Translations under genes and position numbers: made by a program
DNA from: Hordeum vulgare subsp. vulgare
Lineage: Eukaryota; Streptophyta; Magnoliopsida; Poales; Poaceae
DNA: 64,000 nt
Direction of reading: 5' to 3'
NCBI RefSeq assembly: GCF_904849725.1
Contig: NC_058521.1
Coordinates: forward strand, 426,640,676 to 426,704,675
The notes under the pieces: generated by a model
Told to the model about the DNA's origin: nothing
What the model saw: only the letters and a program-made list of their open reading frames with translations
Database searches by the model: none
In this document: positions 10,842-24,200 of the stretch, one piece after another
Layout of the letters: every line of letters begins with the position of its first letter
How positions within the stretch are numbered: the stretch's first letter is position 1

Positions 10842-12604
10842 TGTTGGAAATATGCCCTAGAGGCAATAATAAAGTGGTTATTATTATATTTCCTTGTTCA
10901 TGATAATTTTCTATTATTCATGCTATAATTGTATTAACCGGAAACCGTAATACATGTGTGAATATATAGATCACAATGTGTCCCTAGTGAGCCTCTAGTT
11001 GGCTAACTCGTTGATCAATAGATGATCATGGTTTCCTGATCATGGACATTGGATGTCATTGATAACGGGATCACATCATTGGGGAATGATGTGATGGACG
11101 AGACCCAATCCTAAGCATAGCACTAGATCATGTTGTTCGTCTGCTAAAGCTTTTCTAATGTTAAGTATCATTTCCTTAGACCATGAGATTGTGCAACTCT
11201 CCGATACCGTAGGAGTGATTTGGGTGTATCAAACGTCACAACGTAACTGGGTGATTACAAAGGTGCACTACAGGTATCTCCAAAAGTGTTTGTTGGGTTG
11301 TACGAATCGAGACTGGGATTTGTCACTCCGTGTGACGGAGAGGTATCTTTGGGCCCACTCGGTAAAGCATCATCATACTAAGCTCAATGTGACTAAGGAG
11401 TTATCCACGGGATGATGTGTTACGGAAAGAGTAAAAACACTTGCCGATAACGAGATTGAACAAGGTATAGAGATACCGATGATCGAATCTCGGGAAAATA
11501 ACATACCAGTAGACAAAGGGAATTGCATACGGGATTGATCATTCCCCGACATCGTGGTTCATGCGATGAGATCATCATGGAACATGCAGCAACCAACATG
11601 GATATCCATTCCCCGCTATTGGTTATTGACCAGAGAGGTGTCTCGGTCATGTCTGCATGGTTCCCGAACCCGTAGGGTCTACACACTTAAGGTTCGATTA
11701 AGCTATGGTTATATGGGAATAGTATATGTGGTTACCGAAGGTTGTTCGGAATCCCGGAGGAGATACCAGACGTCACGAGGAGCTCCCGATTGGTTCAGAG
11801 GTAAAGATTCATATATAGGAAGTGAGGATTTTATCGTCAGAAGTGTTTCGGGCATCACCGGTAATGTAACGGGACGACCAGAAGGGTTCCGGGGGTCCAC
11901 CGGGAAGGGCCACCAACCCCAAAGTGCTACATGGGCCAAAAGGTGGATGGTAACAAGCCCCTAAGTGGGCTGGTGCGCCACCACCATCAGCCCAAGGCGC
12001 ACAAGGGCTGGAGGGGGCCAAACCCTAGGTGTGGAGGGGCAGCCTTAGGCTCCAAGCCCACCCTAGGGCGCCACCTCCTCCACCCTTGGTCACCGCCCCT
12101 TTCCCATCTAGGGTTGTCGCACCCCCTAGGGTGGAAACCCTAGGGGTTGGCACCCTCCTCCCTCTCCTCCTATATATAGTGGAGGGTTTTGGGGTTGCAA
12201 CACACAAGTTCTTCCACGCCCACTGCGCAGCCCTACTCCTCGTCCTCCGTAGAGCTTGGCGAAGCCCTGCCGGAGTACCACGCAGTTCCACCATCACCAT
12301 GCCGTCATTCTGCCGGAGCTCTCCTCAACTTCTCCTCCCTCCTTGCTGGATCAAGGCGCTAGAGACGTCAACGGGCTACGCGTGTGTTGTACGCAGAGGC
12401 ACCATTGTTCGGTGCATAGATAAGAATCCACTGCGATCTGAATCACTGCGAGGACGACTCCATCAACCGCGTTCTACCAACGCTTCCGCTTAGCGATCTT
12501 CAAAGGTATGAAGATTCTCTACCCCTTTGCTCATTGCTGGTTTCTCCATAGAGAGATCCTTGTGTGCCGTAGCAAATTTTTTGAAATTACTACGTTCCCC
12601 AACA
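10842..12604 (+). repeat. 5' LTR of the Angela-type element, full length
   Basis: It starts TGTTGGAAAT and ends TTCCCCAACA, 1763 bp, immediately followed by the primer-binding site. Its length fits the roughly 1.7-1.8 kb LTRs of the BARE-1/Angela group. The left flank TGGAA (10837-10841) would be the target duplication, but the right copy was lost with the 3' LTR end. Confidence 0.9.
12168..12181 (+). promoter_or_regulatory. TATA box of the Angela-type 5' LTR
   Basis: CCTATATATAGTGG in the U3/R part of the LTR, at the position where BARE-1-type LTRs carry their promoter. No equivalent exists in the 3' LTR because that copy is truncated upstream of this point. Confidence 0.65.
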
Positions 12605-12605
12605 A

Positions 12606-12621
12606 TGGCATCCGAGCCAGG
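12606..12621 (+). other. Primer-binding site, initiator Met-tRNA type
   Basis: TGGCATCCGAGCCAGG begins one base after the LTR and matches the plant initiator Met-tRNA-type primer site (TGGTATCAGAGCC) with a few changes. The following 12622-13854 is the untranslated leader, in which I see no gene. Confidence 0.8.
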
Positions 12622-13854
12622 TTCTGTGCTTAGATTATGTGCACGAGTAGAACACAAAAGTTGTGGGCGATGATTTTTCAATTGCTTGTCGTTACTAGTC
12701 TTATCTTGATTCGGTGGTATCGTGGGATGAAGCAGCCCGAACCGACTTTACACAAACTCTTACGTGAGACTGGTTCCACTGATCGACATGCACTTGTTGC
12801 ATAAGGTGGCTAGCGGGTGTCTGTCTCTCCCACTTCAGTCGGATCGGATTTGATGAAGAGGGTCCTTATGAAGGGTAAATAGCAATGGCATATCATTGTT
12901 GTGGCCATCACGTAGGTAAGAAGCGTTCTTGCTAGAACCCCTAACCAGCCACGTAAAACATGCAACAACAATTAGAGGACATCTAACTTGTTTTTGCAGG
13001 GTATGCTATGTGATGTGATATGGCCAAAAGGATGTGTTGTTACATATGTGATGTATGAGATTGATCATGTTCTTGTAATAGGATTCACGACTTGCATGTC
13101 GATGAGTATGACAACCGGCAGGAGCCATAGGAGTTGTCTTAATTTATTGTATGAGATGCAACACCATCTGATTACTTTACTTTATTGCTAAAAGTTAGCT
13201 ATAGTAGTAGAAGTAATAATTGGCGTGACGACTTCACGGAGACACAATGATGGAGATCATGGTTTCATGCCGGTGACAATGATGATCATGGTGCCCCGAA
13301 GATGGAGATCAAAGGAGCAAGATGATATTGTCCATATCATGTCACTATATGATTGCATGTGATGTTTATCATGTTTTTCATCTTATTGCTTAGAACAAAG
13401 GTAGCAAAGATATGATGATCCCTCATTAAAATTTCAAGATGTGTATTCCCCTAAGTGTGCACCATTGCAAAGGATCATTGCCTCGAAGCAGCACGTGATG
13501 ATCAAGTGTGATAGATTCTAACGTTCGCATACAACGGGTGTAAGCCAGTTTACATATGCAAAACACTTAGGTTGACTCGATGAGCCTAGCATGTATAGAC
13601 ATGGCCTCGAATACGGGAGACCGAAAGGTCGAACATGAGTTGTATGGTTGATACGATCAACATGGATATGCTCATCATTGATGACTAGTTCGTCTCACAT
13701 GATGATCGGACACGGGCTAGTCGAGATGGATCATGTAACACTTGGATGACTAGACGGATGTCGATCTAAGTGGAAGTTCATTATTAATTTTATAATATGA
13801 ACTTAATTATCATGAACTTAGTCTAAAATTGTCTTTACAAATATTGTAGATCCA

Positions 13855-16800
13855 ATGGCCAACACAAATGTCTCATTCAACTTCAACGCGTTCCCAGAGA
13901 AAACCAAGCTGAAAGATGATGGGAGCAACTATGCGAGTTGGGCTCGTAACTTACAGCTCATCCTCACTTCTTCCAAGAAGTCATATGTCCTTAATGCACC
14001 GCTAGGTGATCCTCCCATTCCAGCGGCAACCTAGGATGTTAGGAACGCATGGCAGTCACGTAGTGATGACTACTCTCTGGTTCAGTGCGGCATGCTTTAC
14101 AGTTTAGACCCAGGGCTCCAAAGGCGTTTTGAGCAACACGGAGCATATGAGATGTTCAAGGAGCTGAAACTTGTTTTTCAAGCTCATGCCCAGGTGGAGA
14201 GATATGAAGTCTTCGACAAGTTCTTTAGTTGTAAGATGGAGAAGAATAGTTCTTCAGTGAGCACATACTCAGAATGTTTGGGTTGCACAACTGCTTGACT
14301 CAGCTAGGAGTTGAACTTCCGGATGATACGATCATTGACAGAATTCTCCAGTCGCTTCCATCTAGCTATAATGGCTTTTTGATGAACTACAGCATGCAAG
14401 GGATGGAGAATACCATTCTGGAGTTGTATTCAATGCTGAAATTTGTGAAGGTACAAATCAAGACAGAACATCAAGTGTTGATGGTCAATAAGACCACCAG
14501 TTTCAAGAAGGGAAAGGGTAAGAAGAACTTCAAGAAAGACGGCAAAGCAGTTGCCGCGCCCGGTAAACCAGTTGCCGGGAAGAAGCCAAATAAAGGACCC
14601 AAGCCTGAGACTGGGTGCTATTACTGCAAGGGAACCGGTCACTGGAAGCGGAATTGCCCTCTGTACTTAGCGGATGAGAAGGTCGGCAATGTAAAAGGTA
14701 TATATGATATACGTGTTATTGATGTGTACCTTACCAGCGCTCGTAGTAGCTCCTAGGTATTTGATACCGGTGTTGTTGCTCACATTTGCAACTCAAAGCA
14801 GGAACTTCGGAACAATCATAGCCTGGCAAAGGACGAGGTGATGATGGGCATCGAGAATGGTTCCAAGGTCGATGTGATCGCCGTCGGCATGCTACCTCTA
14901 CATCTACCTTCGGGATTAGTTTTTAACCTTAATAATTGTTATTTAGTACCGGCTCGGAGCATGAACATTGTATCGGGATCTCGCTTCATGCAAGATGGCT
15001 AGTCACTTAAATCTGAGAACAATGGTGGTTCTATTTATATGAGTGGTATGTTTTATGGTCATGCCCCGCTGGTCAATGGTTTATTCTTGATGAATCTTGA
15101 TCGTGATGTTACACATATTCATAGTGTGAGTACCAAAAGATGTGAAGTTGATAATGATAGTCCCATATCCTTATGGCACTGCCGCCTTGGTCATATCGGT
15201 GTCAAGCGCATGAAGAAACTCCATACAGATGGACTTTTGGTGTCTCTTGATTTTGAATCATTTGACACATGCGAACCATGCGTCATGGGAAAGATGACCA
15301 AGACTCCGTTCCCCGGAACAATGGAGCGAGCAACCAACTAATTGGAAATAATACATACCGATGTATGCGGTCCAATGAGCGTTGAGGCTCGCAGTGGCTA
15401 TCGTTATGTTCTCACCCTCACTTATGATTTAAGTAGATATGGGTATGCCTACTTAATGAAGCACAAGTCAGAAACCTTTGAAAAGTTCAAGGAATTTCAG
15501 AGTGAGGTGGAGAATCAACATGACAAGAAAATAAAGTTCTTACGATCTGATCATGGAGGAGAATATTGGAGTCACGTGTTTGGCACGCACCTAAGGAAAT
15601 GTGGAATTGTTTCACAACTCACGCCGCCTGGCACACCGCAGCGTAACGGTGTGCCTGAACGTTGTAATCTCACTCTATTGGATATGGTACGATCTATGAT
15701 GTCACTTACTGATTTACCACTATCATTTTGGGGATATGCATTGGAAACTGCCGCATTCACTTTAAATAGGGCACCGTATAAATCCGCTGAGATGACACCG
15801 TATGAATTATGGTTTGGCAAGAAACCTAAGTTGTCGTTTCTCAAAGTTCGGGGCTGCGATGCTTATGTGAAGAAACTTCAACCTGAGAAGCTGAGACCCA
15901 AAGCGGAAAAATGCGTCTTCATAGGATATCCTAAGGAAACTATTGGGTATACCTTCTATCTTAGGTTCGAGGGCAAAATCTTTGTTGCCAAGAACATATC
16001 CTTTCTAGAGAAAGAGTTTCTTGCAAAAGAAGTGGGAGGAAAGTAGAACTTGATGAAGTAATTGTACCTCCTCTCGAACTGGAGAGTAGCGCAGCACAAG
16101 AAAATGTTTCTGAGGTGCGTGCACCGGCTAGAGAAGAAGTCAATGATGATGATCAAGAAACTCCAGATCGAGTTACTGCTGGACCTTGAAGGTCCACAAG
16201 GACACGTTCCGCACCGGACTGGTACGACAATCGTGTCATGGAAATCATGTTGTTGGACAATAGTGAACCTTCGAGGCTATGGGGGGTTTTCCCTACAGTA
16301 GCCGGTCAAAAAACAGTGAACCTTCGAACTATGAAGAAGCGATGGCGGGCCCGGATTCCAACAAATGGCTTGAGGCCATGAAATCCGAGATAGGATATAT
16401 GTATGAGAACAAAGTATGGACTTTGGCGGGCTTGCCCGATGATCGGTGAGCCATAGAAAATAAATCGATCTTTAAGAAGAAGACTGACGCTGATGGTAAT
16501 GTGACCATCTAGGAGGCTCGACTTGTCACTAAGTGTTATCGGCAAGTTCAAGGGATTGACCACGAAGATGCCTTCTCACCTATAGCGATGCTGAAGTTGG
16601 TCAGCCACGACAAAAGATAGAGAAAAGATGAGTACCACCCCCTATGCTTCAACCATAGGCTCTATTATGTATGCCATGCTGTGTACCAGACCTGATGTGA
16701 ACCTTGCCATAAGTTTGGTAGGGAGGTACCAGAGTGAGCTAGGAGTGGATCACTAGACAGTGGTCAAGAACATCCTTAAGTACCTGGAAAAGACTAAATA

Positions 16801-17263
16801 TATGTTTCTCGTTTATGGAGGTGCCGAAGAGCTCGTTGTAAAGGGTTACGTCGATGCTAGCTTCGACATAGATCCGGATGACTCCAAGTCACAAACTGGA
16901 TACGTATATATTTTAAATAATGGGGTAGTTAGTTGGTGCAGTTGCAAGAAAAGCGTCATGGCTGCATCTACAGGTGAAGCGGAGTACATAGCTGCTTCGG
17001 AAGAAGCACATGAAGGAGTCGTGATGAAGGAGTTCATCACCGACCTAGGAGTGATTCCAAGTGCATCGAGCCCGATGACTCTGTTCTGTGACAACACTGG
17101 AGCTATTGCCATTGCAAAGGAGCCCAGGTTTCACAAGAAGACCAAGCACATCAAGCGCCGCTTCAACTCCATACGTGGATACATCCAGGATGGAGATATA
17201 GATATTTGTAAAGTACATACGGATTAGAATGTCGCAGATCCGTTGACTAAACCTCTTCCATGA
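13855..17263 (+). pseudogene. Broken gag-pol polyprotein of the Angela-type Copia element
   Basis: Gag starts at the ATG at 13855 and has a stop at 14032-14034 and a frameshift near 14270. The zinc knuckle CYYCKGTGHWKRNC is kept (about 14617-14658). Protease keeps FDTG (about 14760) but follows a stop at 14754. GAG-pre-integrase (LWHCRLGH) and the integrase core (HTDVCGPM, RSDHGGEY) follow, with stops at 15000 and 15339 and a frame break near 16040. Reverse transcriptase is only its N-terminal part to about 16597, then jumps to the region before RNase H, so the YxDD-containing core is deleted. RNase H keeps DASFD, EAEYIAASE and CDNTGAI (16850-17100), with a stop at 17225. Not functional; order and motifs are Copia. 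Confidence 0.9.
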
Positions 17264-17348
17264 GCAAAACATGATCAGGACTAGAACTTATGGGTGTTTG
17301 ATTCATCACAATGTAACTAGATTATTGACTCTAGTGCAAGTGGGTGAC

Positions 17349-18375
17349 TGTTGGAAATATGGCCTAGAGGCAATAATAATGTGGTTATTATTATATTTCT
17401 TGGTTCATGATAATTGTCTATTATTCATGCTATAATTGTATTAATAGAAAACCGTAATAAATGTGTGAATATATAGATCACAATGTGCACCTAGCGAGCC
17501 TCTAGTTGGCTAGCTCGTTGATCAATAGATGATGATGGTTTCCTGATCATGAACATTGGATGTCATTGATAGTGGGATGGACGAGACCCAATCCTAAGCA
17601 TATCACTAGATCGTGTTGTTCGTCTGCTAAAGCTTTTATAATGTCAAGTATCATTTCCTTAGACTATGAGATTGTGCAACTCCCAGAAACCATAGGAGTT
17701 CTTTGGGTGTATCAAATGTCACAACGTAACTGGGTGATTATAAAGGTGCACTACAGGTATCTCCGGAAGTGTTTGTTGGGTGGCACGAATCAAGACTGGG
17801 ATTTGTCACTCCGTGTGACGGAGAGGTATCTCTGGGCCCACTCGGTAAAGCATCATCATACTGAGCTCAACGTGACTAAGGAGTTAGCCACGGGATGATG
17901 TGTTACGGAACGAGTAAAGAGACTTGTCGGTAATGAGATTGAACAAGGTATAGGGATACCGGCAATCGAATCTCGGGCAAGTATCATACCGGTAGACAAA
18001 GGGAATTGCATACAGGATTGATCGAATCCTCGACATCGTGGTTCATGCGATGAGATCACCGTGGAACATGCGGGGACCAACATGGATATCCAGATCCTGT
18101 TGTTGGTTATTGACCAGAGAGGTGTCTCGTTCATGTTTGCATGGTTCCCGAACCCGTAGGGTCTACACACTTAAGGTTCGATGATGCTATGCTTATATGG
18201 GAATAATATACATGGTTACCGAAGGTTGTTCGGATTCCCGGATGAGATCCCGGACCTCACGAGGAGCTCCAGATTGGTCCAGAGGTAAAGATTCATATAT
18301 AGGAAGTGAGGATTTGATCGTCGGAAGTATTTCGGGCATCACCGGTAATGTACCGGGACCACCGGAAGGGTTCTG
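17349..18375 (+). repeat. 3' LTR of the Angela-type element, truncated
   Basis: It begins TGTTGGAAATATGGCCTAG after CAAGTGGGTGAC. Homology to the 5' LTR ends at GAAGGGTTCYGG (18365-18376), so the promoter-proximal 700 or so bases are missing and the host ORF resumes directly. A 29-bp segment present at about 11063-11091 of the 5' LTR is absent here. Confidence 0.85.
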
Positions 18376-19259
18376 GTGAAGGAATTTAAGTATGTGCCCA
18401 GGACAGTTTACAGAATATTGTCATATTTCATCGCACTAATCAAAGGGCATGATAATGAAGAAGATGTTGTTGGGATCATGAAGAATATCCTGTTTCACAT
18501 CATTCATGGCAACAAACGAATCTTCACGATTTCTTCTTGAGGACTTTGGCTGACAATGCTATGTCACCATTTCAGGCGAAGATTTATAAACCTTGGATCA
18601 TGAGGTTCATCAGAAATAATCTGCCATCAACTACCAAGCTGACTTTCGGAATCACCTCGGCTCTCTGCCGCCTCTCAAAGTCATCGAGAGCACTTTTGAA
18701 CCTGTCGAAGGTAAGCAAGTCTGTAATTGATGAAGGAAATTGACCCCTGGATGGTCAATTTCACAAGGCTACCTCTTATTCCTCATATGATGACACTGCC
18801 ACTCAAGAATTTGATGGCAGAGCAAAACCTCCAAGCCCAATTGCCCCAAGGTTGATGACTAACACAGAGCTTCTCCTCAGTCTTCACCAAAAAGTCGATT
18901 GCAATCACAAGTGGGTAAAACGTCAGTTTGGCTCCATTGTGAAAACCCTCAACGAGACTCAAAATGAAGTGAAAAAAAATCACTATTATCTTCATGAGGT
19001 CCTTGAACGCACTTGGGCCACATTGTCTCATCTGAAGACTCTTGAGGAACTTGAAGAAATGAAATTTACTCAAGACTTTGACTGGCCGTGGCCTCAAAAG
19101 AATAAATTCTAGCCTATTCTAGTGCCTGACTTGGTGGAGAGCTCAGTTTCTTCATTCTGCACTCCAGAATCAGATGAAGAACCTGAGGATACTGCAACTG
19201 GTCCAACTAAGAAGTCTGCCTCCAAGGATGCTCACGCCTCTACATCAACACACAAGTGA
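18376..19259 (+). pseudogene. Element C: second part of the envelope-like ORF, with frameshift and stops
   Basis: The frame resumes with VKEFKYVPRTVYRIL at 18376, the continuation of the domain cut at 10841. It carries HDNEEDVVGIMKNILFHI, then a frameshift near 18530, after which RTLADNAMSPFQAKIYKPWI follows. In-frame stops lie at 18741-18743 (TGA) and 19110-19112 (TAG), and the presumed natural stop is 19257-19259. The segment around 18852-19090 (LLLSLHQKVDCNHKWVKRQF) looks alpha-helical. It is dead in this copy. It sits between the expected pol region and the polypurine tract, as envelope-like ORFs do in Sireviruses. Confidence 0.6.
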
Positions 19260-19790
19260 AGTTCTTCACGGGCGTTAGTCCTCAGTTTTGTCCTTTTTTG
19301 TCACTTGATGACAAAGGGGGAGAAATCTGAGAGTTAATCTTCAAGCAGGATTTTATTTATGGGCTTATAAACTTTATTAAGTTACAAACTCTTGGTTCTT
19401 CTGCAGTTTTTTTATGTAATGAGTTGTAACTTAAGCCCGATAGTGTTCTGACTCTTTTGAACGTTTTTCCTCGCATGTTTATTCCTCAAGTTTATTAATG
19501 CAGGCATGCTGAAATTTGTCAGACACCATTTTTCATCATGCATTTCTAATTCCTCATACTATATGTCAAATGCATGCATGAATTGCAAGATACACGGGGA
19601 GATCTCCGTGATATAAATCATCAATGTGCATGTGCTGTTCAAAGCAAATTCCTCAAAACATGCACATCTTCACGGAGAGTTTTCTCTATATCTTGATTTC
19701 AAATTCCTCAAACTCAGTACTTACATTTCATATTATTATCCCCGTTGAAAACTTAACCTACTTGTCATCAACCACCAAAAAGGGGGAGAT
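19260..19790 (+). other. 3' untranslated region of element C with two polypurine tracts
   Basis: AAAGGGGGAGAAA at 19313-19325 is an upstream copy, and AAAAAGGGGGAGAT at 19777-19790 directly abuts the LTR and is the functional-position tract. Repeated polypurine tracts upstream of the 3' LTR are a described trait of Sireviruses. No gene is seen between them. Confidence 0.6.
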
Positions 19791-21203
19791 TGAAAGTGCA
19801 TCTAGTGCCCCTTAGTGATTTTGGTTGTTTGAAGACTTATAGGATAAGAGACTAATATGTTTGTGAGTGTACACAGGTTCTATAAGTCACTGAGGAGTTT
19901 GAGTTATTCGATGAATATCGACCCCTAAAGATGAATGTCTTCGGGTGAAGACTTTTGTCATTCCTTGAAGACATTGATCGTGGAGAAATTGAGAACAAAT
20001 TGAAATTCCTCATGAAGATATTGAAGATGAGGAATTCAGTGTGTCCTGAAGAAAACACTCTGAAGACTTTGAAACGTGAAGATTTACTCTTTCTGCTTCA
20101 TTTCCTTAATACTTGAGTCATAGTAACACCGTACTGTTAAAGGGGGTCAAGGTAAAACTACGGAACGAAATTCCTCATGATGCTCAACCTAAGCCTAAAT
20201 CTACCAAAGCCTCAAAGTGAGGAATATGAAGACATGAGGACTTCCACAATTGAAAGTTCCGACCGTTGCCACGCCACACGCCACCTCACATATCTTATCC
20301 ACCCAACGATCATATTATTTAAGAGCATTTATGTCAAATCAAGTCGGGATGCTCCCAGGCAATGAATAGCTGCCCGACACAACCACTTGCTCGTTGTCTG
20401 CTCCGAGAGAAACTGACGCTAGTCATTTAGAGCAACCCAAATTCCTCAAAGCCTTTGAGAGAAAATAATAAAGTGAGGAAATACTCAAAACACCAAACCC
20501 AAACCAAAAAACCAAGTGATTGAGCATCAGTGAAGAAGTTGTTCCTGCGTGGAACCGACGCTTCTTACCTTTGAGGACTGTGTATCCTCCAAAGGGTTAG
20601 GTGTCATGGTCTAGAGCATCCAGCAGTCAATTGTGGATCATCGGGTGACCGAGTTTGTGAGGGTTTGGAAGTATGCCCTGAAGACTTACCACGAGTGTTG
20701 GGCGAGGACTGTGTGTCCTTAGCTCAAGGAGAATACGGTAGGGACTGTGTGTCCCGGGACTGTATATCCTTTGGTTTCAATACCAAGCCACTCCGAACCA
20801 GACGTACAACTGTCACAACAGTTGGAACTGGGTCATCAACAATTGTCTTCATCGAGCTACGGGTTCTATTTCTTCAACTTTCTCATTTCCTTAATTGTAT
20901 ATTGAAGACTTTCATCTGTACTGTTTGAAGAATTTGTCTGAGGATTTTCTCTGAATTTACTCAACCTCAAATTCTTCACTTGAGTTAATCTTCACCTGCT
21001 TACTCTGTACTTGCGAACTGTGCAAACCAAATCTCTGAAATCTCATCGAGTACTTTGCTGTAGACGTTATTGCACACCTAATCCTATACTATTTCTGCTG
21101 CACTCAGTTCATGACCGAGGACTTTCCTCACAAGGAATTTCCTCAATGATGAAATTATAAAAATCTCCTATTCACCCCCTCTAGTCCATATAACGCACTT
21201 TCA
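19791..21203 (+). repeat. 3' LTR of element C (Sirevirus-like Copia)
   Basis: It begins TGAAAGTGC directly after the polypurine tract and ends GCACTTTCA, a 9-bp inverted repeat at the termini, 1413 bp long. ATTCACCCCCTCTAG just before the end is typical of Sirevirus-type LTRs. Repeated GAAGAC/GAGGAC words (for example CTGTGTGTCC around 20708-20770) occur inside. The flank CTAGA (21204-21208) belongs to the LARD LTR it is inserted in. The 5' LTR is not in the window. Confidence 0.75.
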
Positions 21204-24200
21204 CTAGATGGTAATCGTAGGAACAGGTTACATATATCTATATATATGTTGAGGGCTAAACACCTCAGGTTCACCCTATATGTCAAGTCTTTAGACTTGT
21301 CATATCATCTTCTCAGATATCACCTTTAAACACACACACACACATACACACTCTTGGTTTAAGCGGAAATGACTAGACGTAGTTTAAGAAGGATTACCCA
21401 ACTGTCCTTGACTGTGGACATGACTATTCGAATAGTTTCACACTCTGCAGAGGTTGTATGGTCTACCCATGAGATCCGGGAAACTTCCGTGTCATCCACG
21501 ACTCGCGATATATACATACCTGAGGTAAGTACCCTATCATTGCCTTTCCCCTGACGACACTATACAAAGAGTCCACTCGATTGGTAACCAGTCCACATGA
21601 TGTACGTCTTACGAGCACCAACTCTAGACCGTATCATCCATGCGGGGACCAACGGTGTGCCCAGAACACGTAAAAACAGCATAGTCGACCTACCTGGTAT
21701 GACCCCTTCACGAGAGTGACCATATCACCCCCGCCACCAGTAATGCAGCCTCTTTGCCAGCACCGACCAAAGTAATCAACAAAGCCCTATATCATAAAGG
21801 TGTATCGTGGTCGTACATGTAAGGTTGGGAAGGTCGACACATCATAAATCTAATCCCACTTCCGAAACCACTCACACAAAACCTTTCTGGTACACCACTT
21901 CTTTCGCAAGTGGTCGTCCAGCTCAACACCATCACCCTCGGGCATTAGTGGCACCCGACGGGGTTTTCGAAAAACCTTTGATTTCATCTTTGTGTTACCA
22001 TCATCATGCATATGCTCATCCTATGCGTAGCACTATTACTACTTGTCAACTTTTATCAGTGTGACCCTCATAGATGGTAGGGTCATGCTCAATGCAAGTG
22101 CTCCAGAGGACCTATCAGAAACACCCTACCGAGGGGTTACCGACTAATTCATGATCATATGCATCGGAGTAAAGTATTCAACATGGCATGCATGAAAATG
22201 TTTTCTCATACATGGTCAAAGGGCTGCTTGCCTTGATCAGCTAGGTATCCGGGGTCTTCGGAGTCTTCGGGTCCAAGTCCTTCATCAAACGCGTGATCTA
22301 TCGTCGTAATAATAATAATAAGAAGAAGAAGCACACTCAAAAACAGAGCACAAACTCATCTTAAGAATGTTAACCTATTCTTAGAAATCATATCTTTAGT
22401 TTTAAAGTCTATTTAACATAAGCTAAAAATACTCAAAGTAGGTATTTAATTAAAACCATGCATAAATGTCTTTGCAAAAATTTGCACAACAACACTAATA
22501 AATTCTACACATTTTTAGAGATTATGGTGAAAAATATTGAATTTAACTAAATATTTAATCCTGTAGAAATTATTTAAAAACTCAGTTGAAATAATAAAGA
22601 AAAGGGCTTAGCCCTTGGCCTGGCTCGGCCAGCAGCTGTGCTGGCCCAACTGGCCGCCAACCCACGCGCGCGCGCTGTCAGGTTTGAACCTGACGCGCAG
22701 GCCCCTGCTGTCAGCGGCAGAGAGGGTGGAGAGGGGGTGAGACAGGCCGCCGACAGATGGGGCCTACCTATCGGGGTCGTCTTCAACCTCTGCACACAGG
22801 GGAGGGGAGGCATGCCGGCGGCGGCTCCGACGCCCTCGTGGTCAGGTGAATGCAGAAACGACACCGTGGCATCACCGTCTACCTAGTGGGGGTCGAAGGA
22901 CCGATGCGGAGGACCTGTGTCACCAACGACGATGTGGCGGCGGCAGAGATGTTTCGGTTGGTGGTGGAGATGGGTGCTACGGGCAGGGAAAAGCTTGGGG
23001 AAGAGGTGGAGAAGCTTTCTGAGATCACTACAGTCTCGGAGGAGGTGAAAGGAGCGCGAGAGTTGGCATGTAGCCCGAGATCGACGGAGCTCCGAAGCGG
23101 CGACACCTCGGTCGATCTCGAGTACCGAAGTCTCCTTGCTAAAGTAGAGTGGCTAGGGGCTCGATTGAGGGTCTAGAGGAGAGGGGTGAGGTGTTGGAGT
23201 GAAGGGGGCGGCCTATTTATAGGCCAGCAACGGTGCACCGAGCGGGGGAGTGCCGGTGGTTTCACCACGGATGCAGGAGAGGGGGAGAGAGCTCGGGGTC
23301 GAAACCATGGTTTTGCGGACGTGGTTTGAGACTCAACGGGAGGAGCAGGGCCTCTGTGCACGCGTGCTGCGGGGTCGTGCCCTACTAACAGAATCGGGCG
23401 CTCGTGGGAACGCGTCGCGTGAGTCAGTAGAGAGGGGAAGAAGGGGGCCCTGAGGCTGCCCGGAGTCGGATGGTTGTCGGGGATGTGGATAGGCATCGAG
23501 GGGAGGTGAGAACCGGTCGGGGCTGAATTCCTTTACTCGGGTGTGCCCAGTAGCATGCCAGAGTGCAGCTTTGGCATACCACGGCATGCTGGCACACTCT
23601 AGCGTGCTTTGGCCCTGTCTGGCTTATCTCAGTATTGTCTTAGATGCCCCTCGGCAGCTAGGAACCAAGAGAAGCAATGCTGGTCAAAGGGAGAGGCTTA
23701 AACAAGTTCTGCCAGCTTTGAAACAGAAGCTAAACTGGGGTTGTTGGCTTACATACTTCGAACCAAAGAGGGGCCACTCGTTTGCAGTTGAGGAGTGATG
23801 TTGGTAGCGTGTGCTGGGAGTTTAATGAGAAGGGACTGAGTGTAGAGAGTGCTAGATGTTGTTTGAGCAATCTGGCTGAAGGTGTTTGATCTGGGTTTGG
23901 GGCAGCTAACCTTCACCAATGATGCTGAAAGTTAACAGGATTGTGCTTTAGGCAAGATTAGTATGCTCTACCAAATTTGAGCTCCATTGGACAAGTTTGA
24001 CAGTGTCAACTTGAAAACACAACCAAACGTACAGTTCTGCCTTATTAGAAGATAATTTGAGTGAATTAATCCCCACAAATCCAATTCTTGGCAGGGCCTC
24101 CTCATTTGGGGTATTGAGCATTCCTGCAAAGTTTTAGGCCATTTGGACAAACTTTACTATGTAGAGTTGCTTCAACTTGATTCTGGACAAGAAGGATTTT

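Larger units (their letters stand above)
10842..18375 (+). mobile_element. Angela/BARE-1/WIS-type Copia retrotransposon, defective
   Basis: The 5' LTR is 10842-12604 (begins TGTTGGAAATATGCCCTAG), with a Met-tRNA primer site at 12606, a broken gag-pol at 13855-17263, a short purine-rich tract before the 3' LTR, and a 3' LTR from 17349 that stops at about 18375 instead of running its full length. LTR sequence and polyprotein order (gag, protease, integrase, RT, RNase H) are those of the BARE-1/Angela/WIS group. In the first 260 bp the two LTRs differ at roughly 6% of positions by eye plus a 29-bp gap, so the insertion is not recent. It lies inside the ORF of element C. Confidence 0.9.

Noticed and set aside
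10005..10928. 307-codon frame as a host gene with its start at 10005
   Set aside because: The first codons are the end of a preceding LTR, the last 29 are an Angela-type LTR, and the domain continues at 18376; it is a retroelement ORF fragment.
22574..23587. Several 70-108 codon frames in a GC-rich stretch
   Set aside because: They lie in the leader part of a LARD LTR, are not conserved between copies A1 and A2, and match no protein I know.
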